Shown piece by piece: positions 1 through 9,303 of a stretch of DNA of 64,000 bases. Numbering within the stretch: the stretch's first letter is position 1; every line of letters begins with the position of its first letter. Below the pieces are notes generated by a model. That model did no database searches, had not been told where the DNA came from, and saw only the letters and a program-made list of their open reading frames with translations. Origin of the DNA: CAIUSP01 sp964594365 (GTDB lineage: Bacteria; Actinomycetota; Thermoleophilia; Solirubrobacterales; 70-9); contig CAZQMB010000003.1 in assembly GCA_964594365.1 (NCBI GenBank), positions 1 to 64,000 of the forward strand. Direction: 5' to 3'. The translations under genes were made by a program, and so were the position numbers.

Positions 1-6
1 TTGGCG

Positions 7-1395
7 TTACGGGCGAGTCAGCTCGAAAGCCATCTCCTCGAACACCTCGACGTACCGGTCGACCGCTTCGTCGGTGTGCGTGATCGAGAGCGTCCACTCC
101 TCCTCACGGCCGGGCGTCATGAAGATGCCGCGGTTCATGTTGAACAGCCATGCGAGTTCGCAGAGCTCGGCATCCTGATTGGCCTTGAAGGTCTCGTAAT
201 CGACCACAGGCGTGGGCGAGAAGGTCACGCAGCCCTTGGAGCCGATCCCGACCGCGTAGCCCGGCAGGTTGTGCTTCTCGATCACCTCGGTGCAGCCGGC
301 GAGGATCCGGTCGTTCAGCCGGTCGAGCGTCTTGTAGGCATCGGGGGTCATCACCTCTTCCAGGTTCGCCCGGGCGGCCGCCATGCAGAGTGGGTTCCCG
401 TTGTAGGTACCCACCTGGTAGACGGTGCCGTCCTCGACCACCTTCATCACCTCGTCGGTGCCGCCGATCGCGCCGACGGGGAAGCCTCCGCCCAGCGCCT
501 TGGCGAGAGTGACCAGGTCGGGCATCACTCCGTACTTCTCGACCGCACCGCCCGGGGCGATGGTGAGTCCGGTCTTGACCTCGTCGAAGATCAGGACCAC
601 GCCGTGCTCCGCGGTGATCCGACGGACCTCCTCGAGGTAGCCGTCCTCGGGCAGGACGACGCCGAGGTTCATCATCGCCGCCTCCATGATCACGCAGGCG
701 GGAAGGCGACCCTCTTCCTTCATCTTCAGCATGCGACGCTCCATCGCGCCGGCGTCGTTGAACGGAACCGCCACCACCTGGTCCACGATCGCCTGCGGGA
801 TGCCGGCGCCGTAGGGGAGGGAGGCGAGGTTCTCGTGGTCGCCGATCTCGTCGTATTCGACGCCGATCGAGACCATCACCGTGTCGTGGTGTCCGTGGTA
901 CGAGCCGAAGATCTTCATCACGTCGTCACGGCCGGTGTAACCGCGGGCGATCCGGATCGCGTCCATGGTGGACTCGGACCCCGAGTTTGTGTAGCGCCAC
1001 TTGGGAAGACCCCAGCGGCGGGCCAGCTCGTCGCCTACCGCGATCGCATCTTCGGTCGGCGCGGCGAAGTGGGTTCCATCGCCGTAGCGGTCCTGCACCG
1101 CCTTGCCGATCGCGGGGTTGGCATGACCCTGGACCATCGAACCGAAGCCGTTATGGAAGTCGTACATCTCGTTGCCGTCGACGTCCCAGACCTTCGGACC
1201 CTCGCCGCGCTCCATGTAGATCGGCCACGGCTCACGGGCCTGGTAGGAGGAGGCGACACCGCCGGAGAGGTGCACGTCGGCACGTTCGAACATCGCCTTG
1301 GATCCCTGGGTACGGGCGTTGAGCGCCTCGGTCTCGCGAACCGTCAACTCCTTGACACGACTGTGGTCGATCTTCGATGCGGTCGTGACTTCCAT
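7..1395 (-). CDS. Class III PLP-dependent aminotransferase (glutamate-1-semialdehyde aminomutase-like)
   Basis: The 462-residue product has the layout of a fold-type I, class III aminotransferase. There is a GSES phosphate-binding stretch near residues 138-142, FDEVKTG with the cofactor-contacting Asp near 271, and TLAKALGGG with the Schiff-base Lys near 299. Length is normal for the family. The closest well-known relatives are glutamate-1-semialdehyde 2,1-aminomutases, but no tetrapyrrole gene lies nearby, so a role in haem synthesis is not supported and the substrate is unknown. The ATG at 1395 is preceded on the minus strand by AAAGAGGGATAAGT, a good ribosome-binding site. The gene is divergent from the secreted protein at 1466 and its stop sits almost at the window edge. 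Confidence 0.85.
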   Translation of the reverse strand: MEVTTASKIDHSRVKELTVRETEALNARTQGSKAMFERADVHLSGGVASSYQAREPWPIYMERGEGPKVWDVDGNEMYDFHNGFGSMVQGHANPAIGKAVQDRYGDGTHFAAPTEDAIAVGDELARRWGLPKWRYTNSGSESTMDAIRIARGYTGRDDVMKIFGSYHGHHDTVMVSIGVEYDEIGDHENLASLPYGAGIPQAIVDQVVAVPFNDAGAMERRMLKMKEEGRLPACVIMEAAMMNLGVVLPEDGYLEEVRRITAEHGVVLIFDEVKTGLTIAPGGAVEKYGVMPDLVTLAKALGGGFPVGAIGGTDEVMKVVEDGTVYQVGTYNGNPLCMAAARANLEEVMTPDAYKTLDRLNDRILAGCTEVIEKHNLPGYAVGIGSKGCVTFSPTPVVDYETFKANQDAELCELAWLFNMNRGIFMTPGREEEWTLSITHTDEAVDRYVEVFEEMAFELTRP

Positions 1396-1465
1396 ACTTA
1401 TCCCTCTTTCCAGTTTCGTCGTTTACCCCGAAACTTCTGCTTCGGAGTAGGTTTCAACCAGTAGT

Positions 1466-2215
1466 ATGCCGAACCGAGTGGCTTCCAACTTGAATCGGAG
1501 AGCAAGCTGGGCCGCAGGAGCGCTCGTCGCGCTTGCCTGCCTCGTGTTGCTGCTGCCTGCAGGCGCGTCGGCGAAGCCTGCCCCCTTCAAGTTGATCAAG
1601 AACACTTACAACGCCCGCTACTGCGAGATCTTCCTCGTGAACGTCGGCTCCGGCGGATTCGAGGCCGACATCTACAACACGATCGGGCTCAATGCATGCC
1701 CGCAGGATGTCTGGGACTCGATCGTTGGCGATGACGGCACAGACCCCACCCTGGCTTCGATTGCGCAAGATCGAGGATTCGACACCGCGCTCGCCAACGG
1801 TCCTCGCCATTGGGTCCTCGATGCGATAGGTGGGCGGAACGTCGGGGTGACGGTCACGCTGGGAGGTATCGGGATGCGCAAGGTCGCAAGCGCCACCTTC
1901 CCCGGGCAGCCTCAACCGTTCACCGAGATCACGATTCGCCGCAGCACCCAGTGGATCTTCAACAAGGGCCGTCGGGTGCGCGAGCTCATCGCCCCCAACG
2001 GCAGGCGGTACGTGATGCAGGCTTACGCTGGCTCGGAGATCAAGACCGAGAGCGAGCTGGACCCCACCAACCTCTCACTCGGTGAGGGGTCTGGCATTCC
2101 CGAGGGTTGGCGGTACCGGACCTTCAAGACCAAGAAGCGCTGGGTACTGACTGCTCCCACCAAGGCGACGATCGTCCGTGACGGGCTGTTGAGCGTCTAC
2201 CAGCGCTACCGGTAG
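1466..2215 (+). CDS. Secreted protein of unknown function
   Basis: The 249-residue product starts with a clear Sec signal peptide: a basic N-terminus with NRR, then a hydrophobic core around residues 17-33 ending in an Ala-rich ASAKPA cleavage region. The mature part has two Cys (in RYCEIF and NACPQD) that could form a disulfide, and an NGPRHW motif. No known domain is recognised. It ends 5 bp before the TTG start of the secreted hydrolase at 2221, so the two are probably cotranscribed and exported together. Function is unknown. Confidence 0.7.
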   Translation: MPNRVASNLNRRASWAAGALVALACLVLLLPAGASAKPAPFKLIKNTYNARYCEIFLVNVGSGGFEADIYNTIGLNACPQDVWDSIVGDDGTDPTLASIAQDRGFDTALANGPRHWVLDAIGGRNVGVTVTLGGIGMRKVASATFPGQPQPFTEITIRRSTQWIFNKGRRVRELIAPNGRRYVMQAYAGSEIKTESELDPTNLSLGEGSGIPEGWRYRTFKTKKRWVLTAPTKATIVRDGLLSVYQRYR

Positions 2216-2220
2216 CCGGG

Positions 2221-4647
2221 TTGAGACGCCTGACGGCAGTACTCGCCGTTTGTGTAAGCGCATCGGCGGGGGTGGCAAGCGCATCCGCCGACCTCCCTGA
2301 TCCGGGTCGCCAAGGTCCTTACCCGACGCAACGCGTGAAGGGGTTCGGTGGCTGGGAATCGGTCCAAGTAGGGATGCCGTATCGGGTCGAGAGCCTCGCC
2401 GAGGTCACCTTTCCCTCCAGACAGGGAGGGGGCGTGGCGCGCGGAAGGTTTCCGGTCGTACTACTCCTGCACGGTCGACACCAGTGGTGTGCGGAGGTCG
2501 GAGACATCCCGGCCCCGGATCCCACGCCGCAGTGGTGTGACGGCTTCGGAGCGATCCCGGTTCCGAGCTACACCGGATACCGCTACGTGGCCGATCGGCT
2601 CGCAAGCCAGGGACGTGTGGTGATCAGCATCTCTGCCAACGGCATCAACGCACAGGATTGGGGAGAGGATTTCGGTGCCACACCGAGAGCGAAGCTGATC
2701 GAGCATCATCTGTCGGCGCTCGCGACTGCCCACCGGCGCCCCACCGCTATCTACGGGTCGAGGTTCACGGGGCACCTGGACCTCTCTCGAACGGTCTTGA
2801 TGGGCCACAGCCGCGGCGGCGAGGGAGTGGTGCGTGCCGCGCAGATGATCGCGGACCGCTCGAGCGAGCCGTACAGACTGGCCGGTGTGGTGCCGTTCGC
2901 TCCGGTCGCCTTCTCGCGCTCTGCTCCGCCGACCGTTCCCACCGTCACTCTCCTGCCAGCCTGCGATGGCGATGTCGCGGACCTGCAAGGCCAAACTCTG
3001 GTGGATCGCGGCAGGGATCTCTATCGGGGCAAGGGCGCACTTCAGAGCAGCATCTGGATCGGCGGGGCGAACCACAACTACCTCAACACCGAATGGACTC
3101 CGGGGCTCTCAGTCTCTGAAAGCGGATCCGACGACGCGCAGTACTCCTATGGGCCAGATCCGTCTTCGGGGAGGTGTGAGGATTCGCAGCGGCTGACGCC
3201 GGTAGAGGAGCGGGTGGTCGGACGCGAGTATCTGGCCGCCGTAGTCCGGATGACCCAGGACGGCAACAGGTCGATGCTTCCGTTGCTCGACGGGACCGGT
3301 CCGCGCCCGCGGGCAGTCGTCGCCGATGGCACCGATGTCCGCTCGGCAAGCATCGCGGGACCTGATCGGCTGCTGCTCGTGCCCGCCAGCGGAACTCGTG
3401 TCGCCTCGAGCGCACTGAGCGCCTCGCTTTGCGCAGGCGTCTCGTTCTCGGACGAGATCGCCACACCGAATGCCTGCGCCAGAGGGGTGGTGGGTCCTTA
3501 TTCCGCCCACGACACCGCCTGGCTTGGACCGCTCTTCAATTACGTTCCCGATCTCCCCGGCCGAACGGCGCTCCAAGTGGAGTGGTCGCAGGCGGGTCGG
3601 GCTCTCCTCGGGTTTCCGCGCCCGAGGGATCTCAGTCGGATCCGTCGAGTCAGTGCCCGGGTGGTCCTCGACCCTTCCAGCACCGGAACCTTGCGTCTTG
3701 CCCTCCGCGATGCGCGCGGGAAGGTGGCTGTCGCCCGCTCCTTTGGCAATCCGGTGGCGCCGGTGACCAGCTCCGCCAGCGACATCCGGCTCTGGCCGCA
3801 GCAGATCTGGGCTCCGCGAACTGCATTCAAGGGCATCGATCTGAGCCGGGTCGAATCGGTGGGCTTGGCCACGGCGGGCTCGGGTCGCGCCTGGTTTGTC
3901 GACGCGAGCAGCCGAGGCGCCCGTCCGGCCCCGAAGGCAACCGTTCTGCCGACCGCGAGCATCTCGGATTTCACCCAGACGGTGACCCCAGGCCAGACGA
4001 CGGTCGTTCCATATGAAGTAAGGCTCGACAGGGCGGCGCCGAACGGTGCTCGCATCCGGGTATGGATGGACGGTTCGTCTGCCATTTCGGCCGTCGATGA
4101 GACGGCGATCGTTCCCCCCGGCGGTAAGTCAGCCACCGTGGAGGTCGAGGTGAACGCTCCAGGTGATTTCGCCGCCGACACGGTTGCGCCGTGGATCTAC
4201 ACCACCCGCGGCGCAACCGTGGGCCGGTGGACCGCCAGCTTCACCGTCAATAGCTACGGCCTGTCCCCAACCTCGATCCCCCGTTTGGTCGCTCGTGATC
4301 CCGTTGCGGTTGCTGAGCCAGGGGAGAGCCTCGTCTGGAGTCTTTCGCCCCGCAACGCCTCCGGTTCGATTTCGGCGGAGGTGCGCGCTGTCAGCTCCTC
4401 ACTCGACTTCTCGGACCTCGATCCCGGGTTCAGGGCGCGGAGGGGCTTGCCGGACTCCGGACGGATCGGCGCAGACCATCCGCTGGTACTCGAATCGCGC
4501 AGGGCAGGCTCGGGCGGGTACAGGATCAGCCTCCCATTGTCCGACGAGGCCAGGGTGGGCACCTCGATCGACCTCGCCCTCGTCAGCATCAGCGGTGCCC
4601 GGGGTGTGGGAACCAGTGCTTTCAGCGGCTTCGTGGTCGATCGCTAG
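2221..4647 (+). CDS. Secreted alpha/beta hydrolase with C-terminal beta-rich region
   Basis: This 808-residue protein starts at a TTG only 5 bp after the upstream stop. A short signal peptide covers about residues 1-23. An alpha/beta hydrolase core follows, with LLLHGRHQWC (strand and oxyanion region, about residue 82) and the nucleophile elbow GHSRGG with Ser near 197. The layout recalls secreted PHB-depolymerase or chlorophyllase-like esterases. The C-terminal half, after about residue 350, looks beta-rich (galactose-binding-like and Ig-like segments) and may bind a carbohydrate or polymer. The substrate cannot be read from sequence. The stop is 7 bp from the convergent HPP gene. Confidence 0.75.
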   Translation: MRRLTAVLAVCVSASAGVASASADLPDPGRQGPYPTQRVKGFGGWESVQVGMPYRVESLAEVTFPSRQGGGVARGRFPVVLLLHGRHQWCAEVGDIPAPDPTPQWCDGFGAIPVPSYTGYRYVADRLASQGRVVISISANGINAQDWGEDFGATPRAKLIEHHLSALATAHRRPTAIYGSRFTGHLDLSRTVLMGHSRGGEGVVRAAQMIADRSSEPYRLAGVVPFAPVAFSRSAPPTVPTVTLLPACDGDVADLQGQTLVDRGRDLYRGKGALQSSIWIGGANHNYLNTEWTPGLSVSESGSDDAQYSYGPDPSSGRCEDSQRLTPVEERVVGREYLAAVVRMTQDGNRSMLPLLDGTGPRPRAVVADGTDVRSASIAGPDRLLLVPASGTRVASSALSASLCAGVSFSDEIATPNACARGVVGPYSAHDTAWLGPLFNYVPDLPGRTALQVEWSQAGRALLGFPRPRDLSRIRRVSARVVLDPSSTGTLRLALRDARGKVAVARSFGNPVAPVTSSASDIRLWPQQIWAPRTAFKGIDLSRVESVGLATAGSGRAWFVDASSRGARPAPKATVLPTASISDFTQTVTPGQTTVVPYEVRLDRAAPNGARIRVWMDGSSAISAVDETAIVPPGGKSATVEVEVNAPGDFAADTVAPWIYTTRGATVGRWTASFTVNSYGLSPTSIPRLVARDPVAVAEPGESLVWSLSPRNASGSISAEVRAVSSSLDFSDLDPGFRARRGLPDSGRIGADHPLVLESRRAGSGGYRISLPLSDEARVGTSIDLALVSISGARGVGTSAFSGFVVDR

Positions 4648-4654
4648 GGCAGCT

Positions 4655-5221
4655 TCAGTCTCTGCCTGTTGCTCTCTTGGCAGCAGGATCGCGCCATAGC
4701 GGGTGGGGGATTCCGACGATCCGGTTGATCGCCACGGCGAGGGTCGTCACCGCGACCACACCCACGAGCATGAACAGCCAGTCCTCCGGGTGTGAGAGCA
4801 GGCCCATCCCCACCACCAGAGCGGTCGCAACTCCCGGGACGTGCAGGAGCCTGAACCCCATGATGAGAGCGATTGCCAAGCCGAGGCTGAAGAGGATCGC
4901 CCCCAGCCTGTTCCAGGACAGGTCGGTGATGTCGGGCGGGACGTCGACCAGCCCGAAGATCAGCAGGGCCACTATCCCGGCGGTCAGGCCGGCCAGATAA
5001 GCGCCGATCACGTTGCGGGGGTTGGCTTCCTGGGCGAGGGGGAAAGCGAACAGGATGAAGATCGTGGGCCCGAGCGGCGGGAAGACGAACGGCTCGCTGC
5101 GCCAGATTGCCAAGATCCCGATGACCGCCATGGTCAGAACCGATGCGATCACCACGTAGACCGGGCTCGATCGATAGGCGCTCGAGATATCCGCGAGGTT
5201 CTTCCGCTTCGGCAGACGCAT
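4655..5221 (-). CDS. HPP family membrane protein
   Basis: The 188-residue product has about five hydrophobic segments and the HPP-family signature region FVFPPLGPTIFILF, followed by PRNVIGAYLAG and HPPH-like PHPLW near the end. HPP proteins are integral membrane proteins; some are linked to nitrite transport, but the role here is unknown. The ATG at 5221 gives a protein beginning MRLPKRKN with a basic cytosolic N-terminus. Reading the frame further upstream would run through the assembly gap and is not supported. It is divergent from the Gln/Asn-repeat protein. Confidence 0.75.
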   Translation of the reverse strand: MRLPKRKNLADISSAYRSSPVYVVIASVLTMAVIGILAIWRSEPFVFPPLGPTIFILFAFPLAQEANPRNVIGAYLAGLTAGIVALLIFGLVDVPPDITDLSWNRLGAILFSLGLAIALIMGFRLLHVPGVATALVVGMGLLSHPEDWLFMLVGVVAVTTLAVAINRIVGIPHPLWRDPAAKRATGRD

Positions 5222-5310
5222 CGGGATCAATCTAGCCGTGGGCCCGGTCTGCCAGTCGGTTTCGGCATGCGGAGCGCATTGAGAGTACGGTCTGCGGCTT
5301 GAGACAGACG

Positions 5311-5666
5311 ATGAAGACGAAAGGGAGGATGGAGTTGAAGAAGGCAACGAGGACTCTGGTTGCTCTGACCTGCATGTTGGTGTTCGCATTCGGGGTGACC
5401 GCNNNNNNNNNNNNNNNNNNNNNNNNNNNNNNNNNNNNNNNNNNNNNNNNNNNNNNNNNNNNNNNNNNNNNNNNNNNNNNNNNNNNNNNNNNNNNNNNNN
5501 NNCGACCTCGACCGTGACCAAGACGGTCGAGGAGAAGAGCGACAACCAGAATCAGAAACAGAATCAGAATCAGAATCAGAATCAGAACGAGAGCGTTTCG
5601 AAGCAGAAGAAGGAATGCCTGAAGTACAACAAGGGCTATCCCGAGAACTGCGCGAACATTCCCTGA
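5311..5666 (+). CDS. Small secreted Gln/Asn-repeat protein, interrupted by assembly gap
   Basis: The left part (5311-5402) encodes a basic start and a hydrophobic signal sequence (VALTCMLVFAFGVTA). After 100 N, the right part (5505-5666) reads TVTKTVEEKSDNQNQKQ, then a run of QN dipeptides from a CAGAAT hexanucleotide repeat, then a tail with two Cys (KKECLKYNKGYPENCANIP) and a stop. The two parts are in different frames across the nominal gap, but a 100-N gap has arbitrary length, so one gene is the simplest reading. The start is uncertain: TTG 5299, ATG 5311 or ATG 5329. A secreted, low-complexity, perhaps disulfide-closed peptide; function unknown. Confidence 0.5.
5403..5502. other. Assembly gap (100 N)
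   Basis: Exactly 100 undetermined bases, the conventional placeholder for a gap of unknown size. It lies next to a CAGAAT hexamer repeat, a likely reason for assembly failure. The flanks share no visible overlap. Confidence 0.99.
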
Positions 5667-5679
5667 TTCTCCTCCGGTT

Positions 5680-5714
5680 GCCCGCCCGCGCGAATCGAGT
5701 TCGTGTGGGCGGGC
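5680..5714. terminator. Bidirectional hairpin terminator
   Basis: A 15-bp stem begins with GCCCGCCC (5680-5687) pairing GGGCGGGC (5707-5714), continues through GU-tolerant inner pairs, and closes on the loop TCGAG. It sits between the convergent Gln/Asn-repeat gene and the minus-strand gene at 5724. There is no long T-tract, as is common in high-GC actinobacteria. Confidence 0.7.
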
Positions 5715-5723
5715 GATTCGGGT

Positions 5724-6431
5724 CTAACTGGTGGCGGTCTCCACCGACTCGACAAGCGCGTCTATCACCGGCCGGTCCAGCACGATCACTATCTGTTCCT
5801 CGACACCCTCCGGTTCAGGGAACTGATCCTGATCGCCATCGGCAACCCGGTCGAACAGGACCTGATGCCAGACGCTGCCGTCGCCGATGATCGCGCCCTC
5901 GGTCTCGAAGTGGGCGATCGGAACGAGTCCCTCCGCGGAGGCGGGTGGTTCGGCGCCCTCAGCCAGACGCCTCACTCGCATCAGGAGGGTTCCATCGCTG
6001 TCCGAGTGCGCCGGGTCGATCGACTCCGGCGTGCAGGAGATCACGATGGTGAACTCCATTCCCGCGTCTTTGTGCACGTGCAGTTCCTGGAAGTCCTCGC
6101 GCCGCTGCATCTCGAAGAACGCGGCCCTGCTCGGGTAACGCACGATCGCTACGCGGTCGTATTCGGGAGATCCGCTGAGTTGGTTCGAGACATCGGCTCC
6201 GAAGGCGACCATTCCTCCCACTGCCTCGATCGGACCGAACGGCGCGTAGAGATCGTCGGCCTCACGACCGGTGAGTGTCGTCTCGCGTCCGTCGGCGTAG
6301 TCGGCGACCGCCCGGTACTTCATCAGGTTGACCGCCCAGAAGGGGCCATCGTCTTCTTTCGGCAGATCGAACCATCCGCTCAGCATCTCCCAGTTGGGAG
6401 TGCCGTATCGCGGCTCGGCTGGCGATGACAT
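5724..6431 (-). CDS. Conserved hypothetical protein (DUF1330-like / dimeric alpha-beta barrel)
   Basis: The 235-residue product contains WAVNLMKYR near residue 32 and later VAIVRYPSRAAFFEMQ, a pairing seen in ferredoxin-like dimeric alpha-beta barrel proteins such as the DUF1330 group (xxYPS.aAF.em). No signal peptide is seen. The ATG at 6431 is preferred because the reading frame further upstream overlaps the divergent SRPBCC gene. Family assignment is tentative and no catalytic function can be given. Confidence 0.6.
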   Translation of the reverse strand: MSSPAEPRYGTPNWEMLSGWFDLPKEDDGPFWAVNLMKYRAVADYADGRETTLTGREADDLYAPFGPIEAVGGMVAFGADVSNQLSGSPEYDRVAIVRYPSRAAFFEMQRREDFQELHVHKDAGMEFTIVISCTPESIDPAHSDSDGTLLMRVRRLAEGAEPPASAEGLVPIAHFETEGAIIGDGSVWHQVLFDRVADGDQDQFPEPEGVEEQIVIVLDRPVIDALVESVETATS

Positions 6432-6446
6432 GAGCGCAACGGTAGT

Positions 6447-6461
6447 GGAGCCAACGGCTCC
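6447..6461. promoter_or_regulatory. Inverted repeat in divergent intergenic region
   Basis: GGAGCC-AAC-GGCTCC is a perfect inverted repeat with 6-bp arms in the 54-bp space between two divergent genes. It could be an operator or a leader hairpin; only its position supports this. Confidence 0.3.
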
Positions 6462-6485
6462 GCCTCCTTCTGACAAACTGACGCA

Positions 6486-6926
6486 ATGCGTGAGTACTGG
6501 GTGGAGGTAAACGAGGAGGTCTCGAATCCCCGCGAGGCGGTGTTCGAGTTCCTGGCAGAGCACGAGAATCTCGGCCCGCTGCTGGGCGGAGCGAATATCT
6601 CCCGGGTGCGCGATGGCGATACCGAGCGCAACGGGGTGGGCTCGGTGCGAAGAGTGAAAGTGGGCCCGTCACGGCCGTTCGAGGAGACGGTCACCAAGTT
6701 CGAGCCCCACTCGCTGATCGAGTATCGGATCACCAAGGGTGGCCCGCTGCGCAACCACATCGGGATCGTCGCTTTGAGCGACACCTCCGGTGGCGGGACC
6801 GAGATCGACTACCGGATCCGGATCGCCTCCCACATACCCGGGCTGGCCCCGTTGGTGCGAAGAAAGCTCACTCGCGACATCACGCGCAGCATCGCCAAGC
6901 TGGATTCGCAGCTGGCCGCTGCCTAA
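6486..6926 (+). CDS. SRPBCC / polyketide-cyclase-like protein
   Basis: The 146-residue product has the usual START/SRPBCC order. It begins with a beta strand and the phrase NPREAVFEFLAEHENLG, has a central FEETVTKFEPHSLIEYRI, and ends with the long C-terminal helix that closes the ligand cavity. Length matches single-domain SRPBCC proteins, which bind hydrophobic ligands or act as cyclases. The ligand is unknown. ATG at 6486; divergent from the gene ending at 6431. Confidence 0.75.
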   Translation: MREYWVEVNEEVSNPREAVFEFLAEHENLGPLLGGANISRVRDGDTERNGVGSVRRVKVGPSRPFEETVTKFEPHSLIEYRITKGGPLRNHIGIVALSDTSGGGTEIDYRIRIASHIPGLAPLVRRKLTRDITRSIAKLDSQLAAA

Positions 6927-6950
6927 TCAGCCGGGTCGATTCCGGTAGAG

Positions 6951-9272
6951 TTGCCCACGGTGGTTCGCACAGGGAGGAACACCAGACTCATCGCTGCAGG
7001 GGCGATCTCCGCACTGCTGCTGTTCGCTGCTCTGGGCGCGACCGAGGCCGATGCCGCGGCGCCGAACTTCGACTCGACTGCATCGATCGGTGAGATCCAT
7101 GTGACCGATGCCGACCCCGGGCAGGCGCTGAAACTCGTCACCCCCGCAGGCAAGACGGTTCAGCAGGGGGTAGCCGACTCCTATGGCTCGAAGATCTTCT
7201 ACTTCCTGAAAGAGGGCGCCCGATATCGCGTGGTCAGCTCGACCGACGGCGGCACCGTGCGGAGCGCTGTCTTGACGGTGAAGCGGAGGGGCGCTCATCC
7301 GAAGCAGGCCTTCTACGAACGCCAGGACCTGCAGCAAGGCCTCAACTACGTGACCACCCGCGACGGCACCAAGCTGGCCGTCACGGTGCGGCTGCCCTTC
7401 GGTGCGAGCAGTCTCGACGGCGCTAAGTTCCCGACCCTGATCGAGTACTCCGGCTATCAGACCGCGGCGCCCGGGGACCTGATCACAGCGCTCACCGGTG
7501 GAGATGCCGGCAACCCGGATCTCCTCCCTGCATCCTCGACCGTCGTCGGGGCTGCCCTCGGACGGATGTTCGGATTCGCCACGGTCAGCGTTCAGATGCG
7601 CGGCTCGGGGTGCTCCGGCGGCGCCTTCGACCTGTTCGGCCTGCCGACCATCTACGACGGCTACGACGTGGTGGAGACGGTTGCTTCCCAGGACTGGGTC
7701 AAGGGCGGAAAGGTCGGGATGGCCGGGATCTCGTTCTCGGGCATCACCCAGTTGCTCACCGCTGGCACCCGGCCGCCGCATCTGGCAGCGATTTCACCGC
7801 TGTCTGTCACCGACGACGTCTACTCGGCGACCGGTTACCCCGGCGGCATCTTCAACAAGGGCTTCGCCTTCTCGTGGATCACCCAGCGCGCCGACGATGC
7901 CGAGCCTGCGCCGGGCGGAGGTCAGCCCTGGGCACGTGAGCTCGCCGATCCGTCCAGTCCGGACTACGACCCGACCTGCGCCGCCAACCAGGAGATGCGG
8001 CTGCAGACCCTCGACTTCGAGCAGTTGATCCAGGAGAACCCCTATCGGACACCGCGCCTGTTCGCCCAGAGGGCTCCCTCCTTCTGGATGAACAAGATCC
8101 GGGTACCGACCTTCCTCGTGGGCGCCTTCCAGGACGAACAGACCGGTGGTCACTTCGTCGACAGCCTCTCGAGGCTGAAGAGCAACCCCAACGTATGGAT
8201 CAGCCTGCAGAACGGAGTCCACGGCGATTCGCTCGGACCGAGCACGATGACCCGCTGGTTCGAGTTCATGAAGCTGTACGTGGCCAATGAGGTTCCCCGG
8301 GTACCTGATCTCGTCCTCGGACTCGGCGACTTCTTCTACACCGAATTCGTCGGTGCCGACGCGCTCCCGATCGTGCAGTCGAGGTTCGCCGGCTACACGA
8401 GTGCTGCCAAGGCGAAGACCGCGTTCCGGAGGGACAAGCGCGTGCGCCTCCTGATGGACAACGGCGACGCGATCGACGGCTCGCCGGGCGCTCTGGGTGG
8501 TGCATGGGAGTTGAACTTCGACTCCTGGCCGGTCAGGTCGGTCAAGCCGACCTCCTGGTATCTCACCGGCGACAGCGGTCGCATGAAGTCGACCAGGCCG
8601 GCCAGCCTCGACACGACCAGCTATCTCGGGGATCCCGCTGCGAGGCCAGCCCAGACCATCACCGACGGCTCCGAGTGGCGGGCGCAGCCCAATTACGACT
8701 GGCAGCCGATGGTGAACGGGAGGGGACTCGGCTTCATCACTCCCGCCTTGGCGCGTGACACGGTGATCGCAGGTGACATCAGCGTGGACCTCTGGCTCAA
8801 GTCCTCCGCGTCGGATACGGATCTCCAGGCGACGCTCACCGAGGTCCGGCCCGACGGCAAGGAGGTGCTGGTGCAGAGCGGTTGGCTGAGGGCATCGCAC
8901 CGCAAGCTCGATCGGAGCAAGTCCACGGTGTTGAACCCGGTGCCGACGCATCTCGAGAAGGACTCCGCTCCGCTGCCTTCCGGCAAGTGGACGCTGGTCA
9001 GGGTTCCGGTGTTCCCTGCAGCGCACGCGTTCCGTGCGGGCTCAAAGATCAGGCTCAACATCCAGGCGCCTGGTGGCGACCGTCAGATCTGGGACTTCGA
9101 CACGATCGAGGACGGAACCATCACCAACACGATCGCGCTCGGAGGCCGGTTCGCCTCGAGGCTAGTGCTGCCGGTCCTGTCGGGGGTGAGCGCCAAGACC
9201 GCTCTGCCGCCCTACAACGCGCTTCGCGGCCAGCCGTGGCGCGATTACGTTGCTGCCGGCAACGGCGGCTGA
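6951..9272 (+). CDS. Secreted CocE/NonD (X-Pro dipeptidyl-peptidase type) hydrolase
   Basis: This 773-residue protein has a signal peptide (hydrophobic about 13-30, Ala-rich cleavage site near 37). The N-terminal domain (about 40-115) looks like a small beta domain. The alpha/beta hydrolase core carries the nucleophile motif GISFSG with Ser near 261 and the nearby MRGSGCSGG stretch typical of CocE. The last 200 residues match the jelly-roll C-terminal domain of X-Pro peptidase/cocaine esterase proteins (ITPALARDTVIAGDISVDLW). It is likely an exported esterase or peptidase. The start could be TTG 6951 or GTG 6960; both keep the signal peptide. Confidence 0.85.
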   Translation: MPTVVRTGRNTRLIAAGAISALLLFAALGATEADAAAPNFDSTASIGEIHVTDADPGQALKLVTPAGKTVQQGVADSYGSKIFYFLKEGARYRVVSSTDGGTVRSAVLTVKRRGAHPKQAFYERQDLQQGLNYVTTRDGTKLAVTVRLPFGASSLDGAKFPTLIEYSGYQTAAPGDLITALTGGDAGNPDLLPASSTVVGAALGRMFGFATVSVQMRGSGCSGGAFDLFGLPTIYDGYDVVETVASQDWVKGGKVGMAGISFSGITQLLTAGTRPPHLAAISPLSVTDDVYSATGYPGGIFNKGFAFSWITQRADDAEPAPGGGQPWARELADPSSPDYDPTCAANQEMRLQTLDFEQLIQENPYRTPRLFAQRAPSFWMNKIRVPTFLVGAFQDEQTGGHFVDSLSRLKSNPNVWISLQNGVHGDSLGPSTMTRWFEFMKLYVANEVPRVPDLVLGLGDFFYTEFVGADALPIVQSRFAGYTSAAKAKTAFRRDKRVRLLMDNGDAIDGSPGALGGAWELNFDSWPVRSVKPTSWYLTGDSGRMKSTRPASLDTTSYLGDPAARPAQTITDGSEWRAQPNYDWQPMVNGRGLGFITPALARDTVIAGDISVDLWLKSSASDTDLQATLTEVRPDGKEVLVQSGWLRASHRKLDRSKSTVLNPVPTHLEKDSAPLPSGKWTLVRVPVFPAAHAFRAGSKIRLNIQAPGGDRQIWDFDTIEDGTITNTIALGGRFASRLVLPVLSGVSAKTALPPYNALRGQPWRDYVAAGNGG

Positions 9273-9303
9273 TCTCGGAACCCCCGGGCGCTATCTTCGC
9301 CCG

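Noticed and set aside
4655..5545. HPP gene extended upstream through the N gap to 296 codons
   Set aside because: The extension crosses 100 N and the opposite-strand Gln/Asn-repeat gene; ATG 5221 gives a normal HPP length.
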